From NCBI GenBank assembly GCA_043721315.1, contig JAYSQZ010000011.1, forward strand, positions 1 to 13,366: 13,366 nt of DNA, in the 5' to 3' direction. Source of the stretch: Elstera sp043721315. Lineage in GTDB: Bacteria; Pseudomonadota; Alphaproteobacteria; Elsterales; Elsteraceae. The translations under genes were made by a program, and so were the position numbers. The notes beneath the pieces were generated by a model. The model made no database searches. It worked only from the letters and a program-made list of their open reading frames with translations, and was not told where the DNA came from. Of the stretch, positions 13,356 to 13,366 are shown in pieces. Position 1 is the first letter of the stretch; each line of letters begins with the position of its first letter.

Positions 13356-13366
13356 TCAGCCGCCGA

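Overview
The window looks like chromosomal DNA of a GC-rich alphaproteobacterium, most likely of the Rhodospirillales/Azospirillaceae type. This rests on protein style (LysR gene directly downstream of trxB, an ELM1/DUF1022 protein, a metabolite:H+ symporter-type transporter), GC-rich codon use and alphaproteobacterial-style palindromic repeats. It is an inference from the proteins, not a database match. There are no phage genes, CRISPR array, tRNA, rRNA or complete insertion sequence.

Layout. 1-438: the probable tail of an upstream gene, then a perfect 16-bp palindrome, about 190 bp of AT-rich gene-free DNA and a second, related palindrome. 439-2042: an arsC-type arsenate reductase (+) whose stop codon overlaps that of a convergent monomeric sarcosine oxidase-like flavoenzyme (-). 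2190-2724: a compact DUF4160/DUF2442 pair (+), richer in AT than its surroundings. 2784-2990: a multi-hairpin segment on the minus strand that ends in a textbook intrinsic terminator, the best candidate for an unannotated small RNA. 3074-4978: trxB followed by a LysR-type regulator (-).

5071-9247: three tightly packed minus-strand genes, read as ELM1-family putative glycosyltransferase, then ArnT/PMT-type (GT39) glycosyltransferase, then a tandem double-domain PAP2 phosphatase. Gaps are 7 and 3 bp, so this is almost certainly one operon. The domain mix (lipid phosphatase with LpxE-like features plus undecaprenyl-phosphate-sugar transferase) suggests envelope lipid or lipid A remodelling, possibly removal of phosphate and addition of a sugar. 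9314-9811: a divergent Lrp/AsnC regulator (+). 9921-10394: greA (-), facing Lrp across a shared bidirectional terminator.

10395-10694: about 300 bp with a possible 34-codon basic small ORF and a sigma70-like promoter. 10695-11273: a PilZ (c-di-GMP-binding) protein with a long polar N-terminal extension. 11548-13158: a 536-residue MHS-family transporter carrying a roughly 100-residue periplasmic insert. 13221-13355: a nested palindromic element, probably a repeat or MITE, after the transporter's terminator.

Most genes are ordinary chromosomal ones. The places that deserve a second look are the minus-strand RNA candidate, the ELM1/GT39/double-PAP2 operon, the palindromic repeats, the DUF4160/DUF2442 pair and the transporter's extra domain.
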